Below are positions 35,014-44,100 of a stretch of 64,000 nt of DNA, piece after piece; the first letter of the stretch is position 1, and each line of letters begins with the position of its first letter. The DNA is from Paraglaciecola hydrolytica (GTDB taxonomy: Bacteria > Pseudomonadota > Gammaproteobacteria > Enterobacterales > Alteromonadaceae). The DNA lies in the NCBI RefSeq assembly GCF_001565895.1, contig NZ_LSNE01000007.1:1-64000 (forward strand), written 5' to 3'. The notes under the pieces are model-generated. The model did not search any database and was not told the DNA's origin. It saw only the letters and a list, made by a program, of their open reading frames with translations. Position numbers and translations under genes: made by a program.

Positions 35014-35766
35014 ATGTTAGAACTATTTGGTTATTCACTGACTTACGCTACTTTTGCCATGTTATTGCTGGTGGCATTTTTTATTGGTATGGCAAAAACT
35101 GGGGTACATGGTAGCTCGATGTTTGCAGTGCCACTGTTGGCGATTATTTTTGGTGGCAAAATGTCGGCAGGGTTAATGTTACCCATGTTGATCATGGCCG
35201 ACTTATTTGCAGTTAAATACTATCATCGCCATGCAAACTGGAGTTACCTGCTTAAGCTTTTTCCCTCGGCAGCTATTGGGGTGTTGATTGGTACCTACTT
35301 AGGTCAGATGATCGATGATGAGGTATTTCGTAATGTCATGAGTGTGATCATTTTTGTCAGCTTAGCCATTATGTTATGGATGGAAAAAGCCAACAAAGAC
35401 ACTATCCCCGACTATCTGTGGTTTGCCATATTGATGGGTACCTTGGGCGGCATCACTACCATGATAGGTAATTTGGCGGGGTCGGTGATGGCACTGTATT
35501 TACTCAGTATGCGTTTACCTAAAAATGTTTACATAGGTACGGCGGCTTGGTTCTTTTTAGCAATTAACCTGTTTAAAGTGCCTTTTCATATTTTTAGTTG
35601 GCACAGCATTAGTCTTAATTCGTTTTATCTAAATTTACTCTGTTTACCCGCTATTGCTTTAGGTGCTTGGGCTGGGATTTGGGTGGTAAAACGCATACCT
35701 GAGAAATATTATCGCTGGTTAGTGATTAGCATGACCGCTTTGGCAGCTGGGTTTATGCTGATATAA
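35014..35766 (+). CDS. TSUP (TauE/SafE-type) membrane permease
   Basis: 250 residues with about seven to eight membrane helices. FFIGMAKTGVHGSSMFAVPLLAIIFGGKMSAG near residue 22 and MGTLGGITTMIGNLAGSVMALYLLS near residue 145 are the two duplicated family motifs. TSUP proteins carry sulfite, sulfonates or other organic anions. A rhodanese gene follows in the same direction within 60 bases, which is a frequent pairing and points to a sulfur compound as cargo (inference). No close relation to the TSUP gene at 13277 beyond family. Confidence 0.85.
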   Translation: MLELFGYSLTYATFAMLLLVAFFIGMAKTGVHGSSMFAVPLLAIIFGGKMSAGLMLPMLIMADLFAVKYYHRHANWSYLLKLFPSAAIGVLIGTYLGQMIDDEVFRNVMSVIIFVSLAIMLWMEKANKDTIPDYLWFAILMGTLGGITTMIGNLAGSVMALYLLSMRLPKNVYIGTAAWFFLAINLFKVPFHIFSWHSISLNSFYLNLLCLPAIALGAWAGIWVVKRIPEKYYRWLVISMTALAAGFMLI

Positions 35767-35824
35767 ACAATTAGTTAGCCTAGTATAAAGGGTGAGTTGT
35801 TCATTTGGTTTAATGGAGGTTTTT

Positions 35825-36178
35825 ATGTATAAACGAGTATTTCGGATTTTAATCAGTTTAGTTTTTGTGGTTTTTTATGCTCAAGCACAGGCACAAGACG
35901 TTGATCTTGCTCAAACCCTTGTTATTGACGTAAGAACGCAAGAAGAGTGGCAAGACGCTCACCTTGATGATGCAAAATTAATCCCTTGGGAAGGCATAGT
36001 CGCTGAAACCGATAAGCTCGGGTTAGATAAGAAACAAGCTATTGCCTTATTTTGTCGCAGTGGAAATCGCGCCGGTAAAGCTATGGCCTTGCTTAATGCA
36101 GCAGGTTACAGCAATGTGGTAAATCTAGGCAGTTTAGAGCAAGCCGCACAAGCCTTAGAGAAGCCTATTACCCATTGA
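35825..36178 (+). CDS. Secreted single-domain rhodanese
   Basis: Sulfurtransferase domain of about 117 residues after a signal peptide (YKRVFRILISLVFVVFYAQAQAQ), hence periplasmic. The catalytic loop is CRSGNRAG with the persulfide Cys near residue 80, preceded by IDVRTQEEWQDAHLDDA. I start at the ATG at 35825, which has GGAGG 5 bases upstream; an in-frame upstream start at 35792 adds 11 residues. It follows the TSUP permease and may act on the same sulfur compound. Confidence 0.88.
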   Translation: MYKRVFRILISLVFVVFYAQAQAQDVDLAQTLVIDVRTQEEWQDAHLDDAKLIPWEGIVAETDKLGLDKKQAIALFCRSGNRAGKAMALLNAAGYSNVVNLGSLEQAAQALEKPITH

Positions 36179-36186
36179 GCTGTATT

Positions 36187-36325
36187 TATACCCTTCATCC
36201 CGCGCGCCGTCCGCTTGAAACTGCACGTTTGTTGGCTGCACTCACACTCCAATCACTTAGTAAGGTTAAGCTCATGGGGCTGAGTTCCTTTGCCGCCGCC
36301 GTGCAATTCCAATGAATTTGTTGAT
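36187..36325 (-). repeat. Dispersed MITE-like repeat, copy 2
   Basis: Reverse-oriented relative of the element at 8168: it begins with TATACCCTTCATCC, the complement of the GGATGAAGGGTATA end of copy 1, and contains GCCGCCGCCGTGCAATTCCAAT near its other end. The middle part differs between copies. The rest of the 412-base gap (36326-36590) shows no further gene. Confidence 0.7.
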
Positions 36326-36590
36326 AGTAGTTAACTCAAACGACAATCACCATCCCAATCAAACTAATCAAAATCAGGTAGCTCAAAACTAGTTTCTGAG
36401 TTAGCTGCTGCCGTTAAATAATTTTGTCATGTAAGTTAATTATTATCTGTCTCTCAACTCATCTGAATTGAAACAAATAGCAAATTTTGTTGTCTCAACA
36501 GGGTGTCTCAAAAGTACGCTGTCTCGATTGCCCATTTGCCAAAAGATTGATGAGTAAAAGCAATACTAATATTGGAACTGAGAAATAATC

Positions 36591-36890
36591 ATGCAATTAA
36601 CCATATATTCGCAAAATTTAACCATAACGGGCCAATTGAAAGAATTTTTTGCTCGAAAAGTAAGAGCCATTTTTACCAAAACCCAAGAAAAGATCCGCAA
36701 AATCACCATCAACTTTACTTCAGAAGAAAGCCCTAAAGGGGTTAAGACCATTCTATGCAAAGTACAAGTGGTATTATTTGGTTTACCTTCAATATTGGCG
36801 GTTTGTAAACACCAAAATATGCATAAAGCCTCTGCACTCGCTTTGAGTTCGGCGAGTTTGGCTCTAGAAAAGCAATTTCCTCAGAGTTGA
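36591..36890 (+). CDS. hpf: Ribosome hibernation promoting factor (HPF/RaiA family)
   Basis: 99 residues, short-form HPF/YfiA fold: MQLTIYSQNLTITGQLKEFFARKV at the N-terminus and a basic helix with ITINFTSEESPKGVK. Such proteins bind the 30S decoding site and park ribosomes in stationary phase. Compared with E. coli HPF the usual acidic loop is short and the C-terminal part (HKASALALSSASLALEKQF) is atypical. It stands alone before ahpC, not next to rpoN, so it is probably an extra copy. Family call firm, exact subtype less so. Confidence 0.75.
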   Translation: MQLTIYSQNLTITGQLKEFFARKVRAIFTKTQEKIRKITINFTSEESPKGVKTILCKVQVVLFGLPSILAVCKHQNMHKASALALSSASLALEKQFPQS

Positions 36891-36988
36891 AAACTCTGAT
36901 TTGAACAAATAACACATTTTGCATTCAATAAAACGATTAAGACAATCTATTAGTTCAATTTTAATGATTGGTGCGTAACACCTACTAT

Positions 36989-37028
36989 CCTCTTCGAGAT
37001 TTACTTTAACTAAAACCTATTGAAGAGG
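36989..37028 (+). promoter_or_regulatory. Inverted repeat masking the ahpC ribosome site
   Basis: CCTCTTC (36989-36995) is complementary to GAAGAGG (37022-37028), which is part of the ahpC ribosome-binding site just before the ATG at 37036. If the transcript starts upstream of 36989, the site could be folded away. The function is inferred. Confidence 0.35.
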
Positions 37029-37035
37029 AAGAACC

Positions 37036-37605
37036 ATGTACCAATCCATTATCAACTCCAGCTTATTACCTTTCAAAGCTACGGCTTTTCATAACGGTGA
37101 ATTTATTGAAGTCACCGAAAAAAGTGTATTAGGTAAATGGGCCATTTTTATGTTTTACCCTGCTGACTTTACTTTTGTCTGCCCCACTGAACTAGGTGAC
37201 TTGGCTGACCATTACGCGCAATTGCAAGCAATGGGCGTTGAAGTGTATTCGGTGTCAACTGATACACACTTTACCCATAAAGCCTGGCACGATACTTCTG
37301 ACACCATTGCTAAAATCAAATACCCCATGATTGGCGACCCTACTGGCCGTATTACTCGTAACTTTGGTGTGATGATCGAAGAAGACGGCTTAGCTCTGCG
37401 CGGTACCTTCGTGATCAATCCAGAAGGTGTGATCAAAGTCGCTGAAATTCATGACTTAGGTATTGGTCGTTCTGCTTCTGAACTATTACGTAAAGTGCAG
37501 GCCGCTCAGTACGTTGCAACTCACGACGGTGAAGTATGCCCAGCTAAATGGCAGCCAGGTGAAGCTACCCTTGCTCCTTCGTTAGATCTTGTTGGCAAAA
37601 TCTAA
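37036..37605 (+). CDS. ahpC: Alkyl hydroperoxide reductase subunit C (peroxiredoxin)
   Basis: Typical two-Cys peroxiredoxin that reduces H2O2 and organic peroxides. 189 residues with the peroxidatic C49 in FVCPTE and the resolving C168 in [22 protein letters not shown] and the GGLG/YF-type C-terminal part of sensitive peroxiredoxins are as expected. It pairs with ahpF 111 bases downstream, which recycles it. GAGGAAG precedes the ATG. A GGGTGGC-GCCACCC hairpin (37630-37648) lies between the two genes, which may let ahpC be made in excess. Confidence 0.97.
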   Translation: MYQSIINSSLLPFKATAFHNGEFIEVTEKSVLGKWAIFMFYPADFTFVCPTELGDLADHYAQLQAMGVEVYSVSTDTHFTHKAWHDTSDTIAKIKYPMIGDPTGRITRNFGVMIEEDGLALRGTFVINPEGVIKVAEIHDLGIGRSASELLRKVQAAQYVATHDGEVCPAKWQPGEATLAPSLDLVGKI

Positions 37606-37629
37606 TTTGCCAGTGGTGAAATAAACTGA

Positions 37630-37648
37630 GGGTGGCCTTAAGCCACCC
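37630..37648 (+). terminator. Intergenic hairpin between ahpC and ahpF
   Basis: GGGTGGC and GCCACCC form a 7-bp stem with a 5-base loop, 24 bases after the ahpC stop. No proper T run follows, so it is more likely an attenuator or a 3' stabiliser of ahpC mRNA than a full terminator. Confidence 0.4.
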
Positions 37649-37716
37649 TTGAATTCACCCAAGATGCTCAGAATAAAACCCTAATTGATCATGCATAAGC
37701 GCATAGGAATACCAAG

Positions 37717-39315
37717 ATGTTAGATGCTAAATTAAGTACTCAACTGAAAGCCTATTTACAAAACCTTAAAACCGAAGTGCAATTACATATTGCCTTGGAT
37801 GCTGTGGCTCATCCTAGTAAATCAAATGAAATCAGTGAGTTGGCAAATGAAATCGCGCAACTGTCTGATTTGGTTACTGTTATGCCACAACAAGATAGCA
37901 GCGTCCGTGTTCCTTCTTTACAAGTGGTATCAGCTGTTAATAATACGCGCATGACTTTTGCGGGTGTGCCTTTAGGTCACGAATTTACCTCTTTAGTCTT
38001 GGCCTTGTTACATAGTGGTGGTCATCCACTAAAAATTAGCCAAGAACAAATCGAATTTATTAAAGCTCTGGATGGAGACTTTGAGTTTGAAACCTTTGTT
38101 TCGCTCAGTTGCCAGACTTGCCCGGGAGTAGTGCAGGCCCTCAATATGATGGCTGCCCTTAATCCCAATATTCGCCATACCATGATTGACGGTAGCTTGT
38201 TTCAAGATGAAGTAACTAAGCGCAATATCATGGCAGTGCCTAGTGTTTTTCTAAATGGTGAAACTTTCAGTCAGGGCGCAGTGACTATCGATCAAATTCT
38301 GAAAAAAATTGATCCCAGTAGCGGTAAAAAACAGGTTGAGCTGTTAAAGCAAAAAGCAGCCTTTGAAATGTTGATCATTGGTGGTGGTCCGGCAGGTGCC
38401 GCTGCAGCGATTTATGCCGCACGCAAAGGTTTACGCACTGGCATAGTGGCCGACAAATTTGGTGGTCAAGTTGCTGAAACAGTAGGCATAGAAAACTTTA
38501 TATCAGTCAAAGCTACCGAAGGCCCCAAATTAGTCTCTGGCCTTGAAGAGCACGTTCGTGATTATCCGGTGGATATCATGAGCGATAACCAAGCAGTTAA
38601 ACTTACGCGCATTGCCTCTGAAATGGGCAACGTGATTAATGTTGAACTGGCTAATGGCGCAACCCTAAGTAGCCAAGCGGTAATCGTTGCCACCGGGGCA
38701 AGATGGCGCGAAATGAATGTACCGGGTGAGCAACAATACCGTGGTAAAGGTGTGGCGTATTGCCCGCACTGTGATGGCCCCTTGTTTAAAGGTAAACGGG
38801 TGGCGGTGATTGGTGGTGGTAACTCGGGTATCGAAGCTGCTATTGACTTAGCCAATATCGTTGAACAAGTTACCGTACTGGAGTTTGATACAAAACTGCG
38901 CGCCGACAAGGTATTGCAAGATAAAGCCAATTCTATGGGTAATATCGAGATTATCTTAAATGCGCAAACCACCGAAGTACTGGGTGATGGTACGCGGGTA
39001 AGCGGTTTAACTTATACCGACCGCAGTGACAACAGCAGCAAACATGTTGAGCTGGCTGGGATCTTTGTACAAATCGGTTTGGTGCCCAATACCGAATGGT
39101 TAAAAGGTGATATTGAGTTGACCAACCGTGGTGAGATAGTGGTGAGCCAAAAAGGCGAAACTTCTATCCCTGGGGTATTTGCAGCAGGTGACGTAACGAC
39201 TTCACCTTATAAACAAATCATTATTGCTATGGGTGACGGCGCCAATGCCGCACTAGGTGCTTTTGATTTTTTGATACGCCAAACCCTGCCGGTCAAACAA
39301 AACCAAGCAGCGTAA
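37717..39315 (+). CDS. ahpF: Alkyl hydroperoxide reductase subunit F
   Basis: FAD/NADH disulfide reductase that recycles AhpC. 532 residues: an N-terminal tandem thioredoxin-like part with the CxxC pair C132/C135 (SCQTCPGV), then FAD binding [17 protein letters not shown] near residue 220, the second CxxC C349/C352 (YCPHCDGP), NAD binding [14 protein letters not shown] and the C-terminal [14 protein letters not shown]. Cys positions agree with E. coli AhpF within four residues. Intact. Confidence 0.97.
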   Translation: MLDAKLSTQLKAYLQNLKTEVQLHIALDAVAHPSKSNEISELANEIAQLSDLVTVMPQQDSSVRVPSLQVVSAVNNTRMTFAGVPLGHEFTSLVLALLHSGGHPLKISQEQIEFIKALDGDFEFETFVSLSCQTCPGVVQALNMMAALNPNIRHTMIDGSLFQDEVTKRNIMAVPSVFLNGETFSQGAVTIDQILKKIDPSSGKKQVELLKQKAAFEMLIIGGGPAGAAAAIYAARKGLRTGIVADKFGGQVAETVGIENFISVKATEGPKLVSGLEEHVRDYPVDIMSDNQAVKLTRIASEMGNVINVELANGATLSSQAVIVATGARWREMNVPGEQQYRGKGVAYCPHCDGPLFKGKRVAVIGGGNSGIEAAIDLANIVEQVTVLEFDTKLRADKVLQDKANSMGNIEIILNAQTTEVLGDGTRVSGLTYTDRSDNSSKHVELAGIFVQIGLVPNTEWLKGDIELTNRGEIVVSQKGETSIPGVFAAGDVTTSPYKQIIIAMGDGANAALGAFDFLIRQTLPVKQNQAA

Positions 39316-39323
39316 TAGCTTTA

Positions 39324-39478
39324 GAAACTAGAAACTAGATGCTAGATTCTAGTAGCTAGTTAAAAACACCACTGAGAGCGCTGTTTTACAAGACTTCGCT
39401 CTTGGCTTCCGCTTTAACTAGTCACTATTTACTAGCATCTAGCATCTAGCCGCTGCTCCTCCTTTTTAGCTAGTTTCT
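39324..39478. repeat. CTAG-rich degenerate repeat region before the efflux operon
   Basis: Starts with two copies of GAAACTA, then GATGCTAGATTCTAGTAGCTAG, and later TTTAACTAGTCACTATTTACTAGCATCTAGCATCTAG. The phrase ACTAGyCACTATTTACTAG is the same as in the 44-base array on the far side of the efflux operon (43774-44037). Non-coding. Confidence 0.8.
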
Positions 39479-39603
39479 ATCCACTTCTTCATCACTTGTG
39501 ACAAATGTCATAAACATATTGTGACTTTTAGCCTATTCGCTGTTGTTAATTTTATGTAATGATAGTCTTGTATACTAAATAATCGATTACTGCAGGGAAT
39601 GAG

Positions 39604-40644
39604 ATGAGTGTGAACGACAAAAGTGAGCTGTTACAACAACTTAAAATAGACAGAAATCAAGCCCCCGTCGCCGCAGGTATTAAATTTTGGCAACTTATAT
39701 TGGTTGTTGTGCTGTGTGTCTCAGTGTCGATCTGGTTAACTTTAAAGTTTGCCCTTGTTCCTGCTAGTCAAACTCCGCAAATAAGCAACTCAAAAACACA
39801 AGTAGTAACAAGCGCTGGCACAACTCAAGTTAACAGCTCTGCTCCTAGCCCTAAAGTAAATAAGTCTCTTGACAATAACAGCATCCTTAATTCTTCTGGT
39901 TATATTACCGCGCGACGTATGGCTACCGTGTCATCAGAAGTCATGGGCCTGATCACCGAAGTCAATGTTGAAGAAGGCATGGAAGTGGAGCAAGGACAAA
40001 TTCTTGCGCGCCTAGATGATGCAATTGCTAAAGTGAATTACGACTACTCAGTGGCGCAAATTGCAGTACTGCAAGCTAGGCGTAAGTCCATAGTCGCTAA
40101 CCTCGACGAAGCCAAATCCAACTACCAGCGGGTGCTTAATAATAGCTATTCAAGTGATGCTGATCGCACGCGTACCTTTGCGGCTCAGCAAAGTCTATTG
40201 GCTAATTTAGAAAGCGCTGAAGCTGATTTATTGTTGGCTAAAATTGAAGTCCGTCGCCAACAAGAGCGTTTGGATGATCACACTATTCGTGCCCCTTTTG
40301 GCGGTGTAGTCACGCAGAAAAACGCTCAACCCGGTGAAATAGTCGCGCCTTCATCGGCAGGTGGTGGTTTTACCCGTACCGGTATTTGCACCATAGTGGA
40401 TATGAGTTCACTGGAAATTGAAGTAGACGTTAACGAGTCCTTTATCGGGCGGGTTTATCCTGGGCAAAAGGTCGAAGCCACACTTGACGCCTATCCTGAT
40501 TGGACTATTCCAGCCTCGGTTATTGCCACTATTCCAACCGCCGACAGGGCAAAAGCAACAGTACAAGTACGCATTAAAATTGAATTAAACGATGCTCGAA
40601 TTCTGCCCGACATGGGTGTAAAAGTCGGGTTTTTAAAAGATTAA
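39604..40644 (+). CDS. Periplasmic adaptor (membrane fusion) protein of an ABC efflux pump
   Basis: HlyD/MacA-type adaptor, 346 residues. One membrane anchor at about residues 27-50, a low-complexity linker, lipoyl half-motif GYITARRMATVSSEVMGLITEVNVEEGMEVEQGQ near residue 98-130, a coiled-coil hairpin (about 140-225) and the second lipoyl half with TIRAPFGGVVTQKNAQPGEIV near residue 230. It heads an operon with an ATPase and two FtsX permeases and would link them to an outer-membrane channel. Substrate unknown. Confidence 0.9.
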   Translation: MSVNDKSELLQQLKIDRNQAPVAAGIKFWQLILVVVLCVSVSIWLTLKFALVPASQTPQISNSKTQVVTSAGTTQVNSSAPSPKVNKSLDNNSILNSSGYITARRMATVSSEVMGLITEVNVEEGMEVEQGQILARLDDAIAKVNYDYSVAQIAVLQARRKSIVANLDEAKSNYQRVLNNSYSSDADRTRTFAAQQSLLANLESAEADLLLAKIEVRRQQERLDDHTIRAPFGGVVTQKNAQPGEIVAPSSAGGGFTRTGICTIVDMSSLEIEVDVNESFIGRVYPGQKVEATLDAYPDWTIPASVIATIPTADRAKATVQVRIKIELNDARILPDMGVKVGFLKD

Positions 40645-40676
40645 CCTCAGAAATCTGAGCAGAAAAGGAAATGAAG

Positions 40677-41375
40677 ATGACTACAGAAAATCTATTTGAA
40701 CTAAAAAATGTCGCCAAACTTTTTACCAAGGGCAAAGAAACCATCAGCATATTTGAAGGCCTTAATATGCACATTAAAAAAGGTGACTTTATGGCCATCA
40801 TGGGGCCTTCTGGCTCTGGTAAAACCACCTTGTTAAATTTGCTTGGTGGAGTCGACCAACCTTCCAGTGGTGAGATCTCCTTTGACGGCCAGCGCATTGA
40901 TAACCTCAGTGAAAGCCAGCTCGCCAAATGGCGCGCCAACAACATAGGTTTTATCTTCCAGTTTTATAATCTAATGCCCATGCTCAATGCGGCTAAAAAC
41001 GTCGAATTGCCTTTGTTACTAACTAACCTCAGCAGTAGCGAGCGTAAAAAACAAGTGGCCACCGCCCTTGAGTTGGTGGGTTTAAGTGACAGAGCCAAAC
41101 ATATGCCCAGTGAAATGTCCGGTGGTCAGCAACAGCGTGTGGCGATTGCTCGCGCCGTGGTATCTGATCCCACGTTTTTATTGTGTGATGAGCCCACCGG
41201 TGATCTTGATCGCCAAACCGCCGATGAAATTCTCGAAATGCTGCAATTACTAAATAGTAAATTTGGTAAAACCATAGTAATGGTGACCCATGATCCTTCC
41301 GCAGCAAAATATGCCACTCATACTGTGCATTTAAATAAGGGGAAATTTGTTAAAGCAGAGGAATTATTGGTATGA
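40677..41375 (+). CDS. ABC transporter ATPase (MacB/LolD type)
   Basis: ATP-binding subunit, about 232 residues. Walker A GPSGSGKTT near residue 38, Q-loop FIFQFYNLMP near 87, signature SGGQQQRVAIARA near 140, Walker B LLCDEPTGDLD near 160 and the switch His in MVTHD. The Q-loop and TGDLD are those of the LolD/MacB/FtsE group that pairs with FtsX permeases. I start at the second ATG (40677), 7 bases after AAGGA; the first ATG at 40671 is too near that site. It overlaps the next gene by 4 bases. Confidence 0.95.
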   Translation: MTTENLFELKNVAKLFTKGKETISIFEGLNMHIKKGDFMAIMGPSGSGKTTLLNLLGGVDQPSSGEISFDGQRIDNLSESQLAKWRANNIGFIFQFYNLMPMLNAAKNVELPLLLTNLSSSERKKQVATALELVGLSDRAKHMPSEMSGGQQQRVAIARAVVSDPTFLLCDEPTGDLDRQTADEILEMLQLLNSKFGKTIVMVTHDPSAAKYATHTVHLNKGKFVKAEELLV

Positions 41376-42529
41376 AAGACTTCTACTTAATTTACAAAAA
41401 CCTGACCCGTAAAAAGATGCGGCTGTTTTTGACGACCTTTGCGATTTTTATCGCCTTCCTCATCTTTGGCGCAATCATGACGCTGCGCAGCGCGCTTAAT
41501 TCAGGCATCGAAATGTCGGCGGACAACCGTTTAGTAGTCATGCATAAAATAAGTTTTACCAACCCGCTGCCTTATGCTTATGTGAATAAAGTCAAGGCGA
41601 TGGATGGGGTTAAAGATGTAACTCACGCAAATTGGTTTGGTGGTTATTTTCAAGAGCCAACCAATCAAGTTGTGACTATGGCGGTGGATCCAGAATCTTA
41701 TTTAAGTGTGTATCCTGAATTGGTGGTTGAGCCTGAGCAACTGGAAAATTGGACAAAAGACCAAAGTGGTATCTTAATCGGCGAACGCATTGCCAAAGCT
41801 AATAACTGGCAGATTGGTGATCGTATTCCACTATCGTCCAATATTTTTTCACAAAAAACCGGCGGTCAAACCTGGGACTTTACGGTCGATGGGATTTTTA
41901 AAGGCAATGACGCAAAAGTGGATACCGGTTATGCCTTGATCCACTATAAGTACTTTAACGAAACCCAAGCTTGGGGCGGTGACAGCATAGGTTGGTTGAT
42001 TTTAACCACCACCGATCCGGCCTTAAATGAACAAGTTTCCAAAGCAATTGATGAGAATTTTGCTAATTCCAACTCGGAAACCAAGACCAGTACTGAACAG
42101 GCCTTTAACAAAGCCTTTATCGATCAGATTGGCAATATCGGGCTGATTATTTTTGGCGTGGTATTTATGGCCTTTTTCACCATTTTGATTGTGGTTGGCA
42201 ATACCATGGTACTGGCGATACGCGAACGCACCAACGAAATTGCCGTGCTAAAAACCTTGGGTTTTGAATCCTCACGAATTTTTAAAATGGTTTTAGTTGA
42301 ATCCTGTTTATTGGCTTTTTTGGGCGGCTTATTCGGCATTGGTGGTGCTTATTTGATCGTGCAAGGGGCTGCAAAAGAAATGGCGCGCTTTTTACCTAAC
42401 CTGATATTGGATGAAGCTATATTCGGCCAAGCGCTGATTTACATGCTGGTATTGGGTCTGATCACCGGTATAGCGCCCGCCATCAGTGCGCTGCGTTTAA
42501 ACATTGTTACCGCATTTAGCAGGGGATAG
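41372..42529 (+). CDS. ABC transporter permease, FtsX/MacB family (first)
   Basis: 385 residues, one N-terminal membrane helix (about 19-39), a large periplasmic MacB-core domain (about 40-250) and three C-terminal helices. FtsX motif: AIRERTNEIAVLKTLGFESSRIFKMVLVES near residue 285-315. It overlaps the ATPase gene and sits 2 bases before the second permease, so the pump is likely a heterodimer. Mechanotransmission rather than transport through the membrane core is known for the family. Confidence 0.93.
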   Translation: MKDFYLIYKNLTRKKMRLFLTTFAIFIAFLIFGAIMTLRSALNSGIEMSADNRLVVMHKISFTNPLPYAYVNKVKAMDGVKDVTHANWFGGYFQEPTNQVVTMAVDPESYLSVYPELVVEPEQLENWTKDQSGILIGERIAKANNWQIGDRIPLSSNIFSQKTGGQTWDFTVDGIFKGNDAKVDTGYALIHYKYFNETQAWGGDSIGWLILTTTDPALNEQVSKAIDENFANSNSETKTSTEQAFNKAFIDQIGNIGLIIFGVVFMAFFTILIVVGNTMVLAIRERTNEIAVLKTLGFESSRIFKMVLVESCLLAFLGGLFGIGGAYLIVQGAAKEMARFLPNLILDEAIFGQALIYMLVLGLITGIAPAISALRLNIVTAFSRG

Positions 42530-42531
42530 TT

Positions 42532-43719
42532 ATGAGTACTCTTTTATCGCAAAGCGCCGCCGTTATTAAAATGAACATTCAGAGTTTACCTCGGCGTTTA
42601 TGGATGTCGCTGGCTATGGTGTTTGCTAGTGCCGTGGTAGTGGCGATTTTACTGGCTTTTTTGGCCATGTCGAAAGGATTTGAAGCCACTATGGAAAGTG
42701 CAGGCTCAGATAATGTGGCCTTTTTTATACGCACTGGCTCAGCGGCGGAACTCAACAGTTCGGCGGGTAGAGATCAGGTTAACTTAATTGAAAATTCCCC
42801 CGGCATTAAACGTGACGAACAAGGTCCGATGGTGTCCCCTGAGCTCTATGTGATTGTGGATGGCATTAAAAAATCCACCCAACAAGAAGCAAATTTACCC
42901 TTACGTGGATTAGATCAACGTGGTGTCAACATGCGCAAAGGTTTTACTCTAGTGGCGGGGCGTATGTTTAATCCCGGTACGGATGAACTGATTGTAGGGG
43001 CTGGTGTAGTAAGTCAGTTTGACGGTTTTGAATTGGGCCAGGAAATCCGTTTTGGCAAAAATACCTGGAAAGTGGTTGGGGTGTTTTCTACCGGCGGCAA
43101 TGTATTTGAAAGTGAGTTATGGGCTGATGCCAAGGTTATTCAAAACCTTTATAACCGTGGCAGCTCCTATCAGTCAGTACGCGCGGTGATGGAATCTCCT
43201 GACAGTTTAGGTGCCATCAACGAGTATTTAAAATCCGAGCCACGTTTAACTCATGAAGCCCAAGCCGAGTCGAGCTATTTTGCCGAACAAGGAAAAAGCC
43301 TGAGTTATATGGCCATATTTGGCTGGGTAATCAGCTCGATAATGGCCTTAGGTGCGTTGGCAGGCGCTTTAAATACCATGTATACCTCGGTATCCGATAG
43401 AGCCATGGAAATAGCTACCTTACGAGCAATAGGCTTTAGCAGTTTTTCAGCCTTTATTGGCACCATGGCTGAAGCCATGACCTTGGCGGTAGTGGGCAGT
43501 TTAGTGGGGTCCTTAGCGGCCTTTATCTTTTTTGATGGTTTAAGTACCTCGACCTTGGGAGGCAGTTTTACTCAGGTGGTATTTAGTTTTAGCCTTACGC
43601 CAGAGTTATTTACCAAAGGCATTAGCATGGCCTTGGTGATTGGTTTTATCAGTGGATTTTTCCCTGCATGGCGAGCTGCCAGAGTACCAGTGATCGTGGC
43701 GTTTCAAAGCGGCAGGTAG
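42532..43719 (+). CDS. ABC transporter permease, FtsX/MacB family (second)
   Basis: 395 residues with the same topology as its neighbour: N-terminal helix about 24-45, periplasmic domain, three C-terminal helices. The coupling segment is VSDRAMEIATLRAIGFSSFSAF near residue 285-305. Last gene of the adaptor-ATPase-permease operon; followed by a long CTAG-rich tandem array with no obvious terminator. Confidence 0.93.
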   Translation: MSTLLSQSAAVIKMNIQSLPRRLWMSLAMVFASAVVVAILLAFLAMSKGFEATMESAGSDNVAFFIRTGSAAELNSSAGRDQVNLIENSPGIKRDEQGPMVSPELYVIVDGIKKSTQQEANLPLRGLDQRGVNMRKGFTLVAGRMFNPGTDELIVGAGVVSQFDGFELGQEIRFGKNTWKVVGVFSTGGNVFESELWADAKVIQNLYNRGSSYQSVRAVMESPDSLGAINEYLKSEPRLTHEAQAESSYFAEQGKSLSYMAIFGWVISSIMALGALAGALNTMYTSVSDRAMEIATLRAIGFSSFSAFIGTMAEAMTLAVVGSLVGSLAAFIFFDGLSTSTLGGSFTQVVFSFSLTPELFTKGISMALVIGFISGFFPAWRAARVPVIVAFQSGR

Positions 43720-43773
43720 ACAAGCAGTAAATAGAGGCTAGTAAATAGCAAAGCAGTAAATAGAGACTAGAGA

Positions 43774-44037
43774 CTAGAGACTAGCCACTATTTACTAGCG
43801 TCTAGCCACTGCTCTTGCTTTTAACTAGCCACTATTTACTAGTCTCTAGCCACTGCACTCGCTTTTAACTAGCCACTATTTACTAGTCTCTAGCCACTGC
43901 TCTTGCTTTTAACTAGCCACTATTTACTAGTCTCTAGCCACTGCTCTTGCTTTTAACTCGTCACTATTTACTAGTCTCTAGCCTCTGCTCTTGATTTTAA
44001 CTCGTCACTATTTACTAGCATCTATCTACTGCATTTA
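43774..44037. repeat. Tandem array of a 44-base CTAG-rich unit (six copies)
   Basis: Units start at about 43774, 43818, 43862, 43906, 43950 and 43994, exactly 44 bases apart. Each reads CTTTTAACTAGCCACTATTT, then ACTAGTCTCTAGCCACTGCT and CTTG, with small changes in the last two copies. The preceding 43725-43773 has GTAAATAGAGACTAG, an inverted form. It fills most of the 381-base gap before the serine hydrolase; nothing else was seen there. Confidence 0.93.
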
Positions 44038-44100
44038 TCTTGGCTTTTATCCGCTTTGCTTTATATTGAGCAAAATGTAAAGTTTATGTTAAGGATGGCT

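Noticed and set aside
36930-36980. OxyR site before ahpC
   Set aside because: AATCTAT and nearby ATnGAT-like bits do not keep the spaced ATAG/CTAT pattern well enough to report.
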